Of a stretch of DNA of 42,021 nt, positions 40,946 through 42,021 are shown piece by piece. Position 1 is the stretch's first letter. Each line of letters starts with the position of its first letter. Origin of the DNA: Bacteroidales bacterium (GTDB lineage Bacteria; Bacteroidota; Bacteroidia; Bacteroidales; P3). The stretch lies in NCBI GenBank assembly GCA_031272705.1, contig JAISTG010000121.1, positions 1 through 42,021 on the forward strand, read 5' to 3'. Position numbers and translations under genes: made by a program. A model generated the notes under the pieces. It saw nothing but the letters and a program-made list of their open reading frames with translations, was not told the origin of the DNA and made no database searches.

Positions 40946-41584
40946 TTATTTCACTATATAATCTACGAAAAGGAAAGGTGTATGTATCTCTTCCGCCTTC
41001 ATTTCTTCAACTTCTTCCCGCACTTCCGCAATAACTATATCGGCAGCCATCGCCATAAGAGGATTAAAGTTTTGACTGGTACCTTTATATATAAGGTTGC
41101 CGTGTTTATCACAAAGACTCGCACCAAGCAACGAAATATCCGCATGTAAAGGCTTTTCTAACAGATATTCTTCGCCGTCAAGGGTTATCTTTTGTTTGCC
41201 TTCTTCCACCAGAGTACCAAGTCCTGTTTTGGTAAGGAAGCCTCCTATGCCAACGCCTCCGCAACGTACTCGCTCGGCAAGAGTTCCCTGTGGCACAAGT
41301 TCCATTTCCATTTCTCCGTTTTGCATTTTCTCTCCTGCAATAGGATTAGAGCCGATGTAGGAAGCAATACAACGTTTTACACAACCTTTACTTATCAATA
41401 TTCCAACACCTTTATCGGGATAGCCGGCATCGTTACAGATAACCGTTAATTCCTTTACGCCCTTTTCTGCAATCTTTTGAAGGATTTTATTTGCACTTCC
41501 AACTGCGAGAAAACCGCCAATCATCAGAGTCATACCGTCTTTTATCATATCAACGGCTTCATTTATTGTAATTTGTTTGCTCAT
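40946..41584 (-). CDS. atoD: acetate/butyrate--acetoacetate CoA-transferase, alpha subunit
   Basis: A 212-residue family I CoA-transferase alpha subunit. DGMTLMIGGFLAVGSANKIL carries the GGF signature (GSA in place of the more usual GTP), followed by NDAGYPDKGVGILI, SYIGSNPIAGEKMQNGEMEMEL, VPQGTLAERVRCGGVG and a C-terminal FNPLMAMAADIVIAE. The alpha/beta enzyme exchanges CoA between butyryl- and acetoacetyl-CoA at the end of lysine fermentation. The beta subunit (atoA) is not adjacent. First gene of a five-gene operon. Confidence 0.88.
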   Translation of the reverse strand: MSKQITINEAVDMIKDGMTLMIGGFLAVGSANKILQKIAEKGVKELTVICNDAGYPDKGVGILISKGCVKRCIASYIGSNPIAGEKMQNGEMEMELVPQGTLAERVRCGGVGIGGFLTKTGLGTLVEEGKQKITLDGEEYLLEKPLHADISLLGASLCDKHGNLIYKGTSQNFNPLMAMAADIVIAEVREEVEEMKAEEIHTPFLFVDYIVK

Positions 41585-41666
41585 TACTTTTTTATATTAT
41601 TTGATTAAAATACTTTAACTTATCAATAACAGCAGTAATACTTTATTTTCAGGTTAAAATCGTTTG

Positions 41667-41674
41667 CAAAAGTA
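41667..41674 (-). promoter_or_regulatory. -7 box for the atoD operon
   Basis: Minus-strand TACTTTTG, 82 bases before the atoD ATG, leaving a rather long leader of about 75 bases. Confidence 0.65.
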
Positions 41675-41828
41675 ATCAATTTTCCCAAAACAGCACATTA
41701 TTACGATGTAAAAAATTATCTACAGTCTCAAAAGAGTATTAAAAATACTGATTTCCACCCGTTTTAACTTTATTTTGATTTCATATAATTTTATTCTGTC
41801 ATATCCAAATGTTACTTTGGAAAAATGT

Positions 41829-41942
41829 AATTTGATTACAGAAAATTAGAATCAAATTCCGGCGTGCTGAAATCAAATTACAGAATTCTATAATCAAATT
41901 CTAGCGTTCTGTAATTTGATTTCAGAACGCTATAATTTGATT
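41829..41942. repeat. 21-bp phased array, AATTTGATT family, locus 4
   Basis: AATTTGATT at 41829, AATCAAATT at 41850, 41871 and 41892, then AATTTGATT at 41913 and 41934, every step exactly 21 bp. Spacers include ACAGAAAATTAG, CCGGCGTGCTGA, ACAGAATTCTAT, CTAGCGTTCTGT and TCAGAACGCTAT. CTAG at 41901. It lies in the gap between the atoD promoter and the terminator at 41979. Confidence 0.93.
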
Positions 41943-41978
41943 TCAGGAAAGCAAAAGCAAAGTTCCTCATAACCAAAC

Positions 41979-42014
41979 AAAAAAAGAGAGCAGACAAATC
42001 TTTGCCCGCTCTCT
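41979..42014 (-). terminator. intrinsic terminator of a gene beyond the right edge
   Basis: Read on the minus strand, AGAGAGC (42014-42008) pairs with GCTCTCT (41991-41985) around a 16-base loop and is followed by a run of seven Ts (41985-41979). It therefore ends transcription coming from the right, from a gene not in the window. Confidence 0.8.
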
Positions 42015-42021
42015 TCGGTTT

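Overview
The window looks like a chromosomal segment of an anaerobic Bacteroidales-type Bacteroidota. The evidence is the recurrent Bacteroidota promoter box TAnnTTTG (usually TACTTTTG) ahead of most transcription units, a T9SS type-B sorted surface protein, a FISUMP-domain protein, an LptD outer-membrane protein, GldI-like FKBP lipoproteins, an RnfA subunit, and an AtoD/Kal pair typical of lysine fermentation. The genus cannot be fixed from this segment alone.

Layout. The left edge (1-194) is the 3' end of a Mu-like phage virion morphogenesis gene. Then come nrnA with two FKBP lipoproteins (325-2771), pssA-purS-queA with overlapping ATGA junctions (3051-5280), and a K+/H+ antiporter (5321-6805). 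A four-gene accessory cassette follows (6806-11560): a beta-class DNA methyltransferase fused to an SNase-like domain, a SIR2 protein, a HerA ATPase and an MjaI-type restriction endonuclease. It runs directly into pyrH (11563-12267). Next is a minus-strand operon of rnfA, a degenerate nucleotidyltransferase-like protein and two glycosyltransferases (12523-15202), then yebC-thiL (plus strand), a TPR lipid-exported protein gene, yebC2-rsmI and fabD-nucleoside phosphorylase-DUF4296 (minus strand), and lptD (minus strand). An acyl-CoA reductase and a 1412-residue T9SS cargo protein are on the plus strand. FISUMP-GT4-rpoN, a UvrD/RecB-like helicase-nuclease and an atoD-kal-lolD-rlmB-membrane protein operon complete the right side, all on the minus strand. 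A clear intrinsic terminator at the right edge belongs to a gene beyond the window.

Two things stand out. First, the cassette combines a known two-gene defence module (SIR2-HerA) with an enclosing restriction-modification pair whose REase resembles MjaI (CTAG-cutting). By eye CTAG occurs only about 21 times in 42 kb: 20 copies lie inside intergenic repeats and one lies in the herA gene of the cassette. Second, nearly every intergenic space longer than about 150 bp holds an array of short, mostly palindromic cores spaced 21-22 bp (two helical turns). Core sequences differ between arrays, yet the spacing is the same. One version (core AATTTGATT plus a 12-bp spacer) recurs at four separate places; a second places CCTAGG exactly every 22 bp twelve times; a third forms a roughly 300-bp inverted repeat between the lptD and acyl-CoA reductase promoters. 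The arrays often abut core promoters or separate convergent genes. I know of no name for this phased-array architecture; it is the best candidate for something undescribed here.

The remaining genes are ordinary housekeeping and envelope functions. All motif, position and site counts are by eye, without alignment or search tools.
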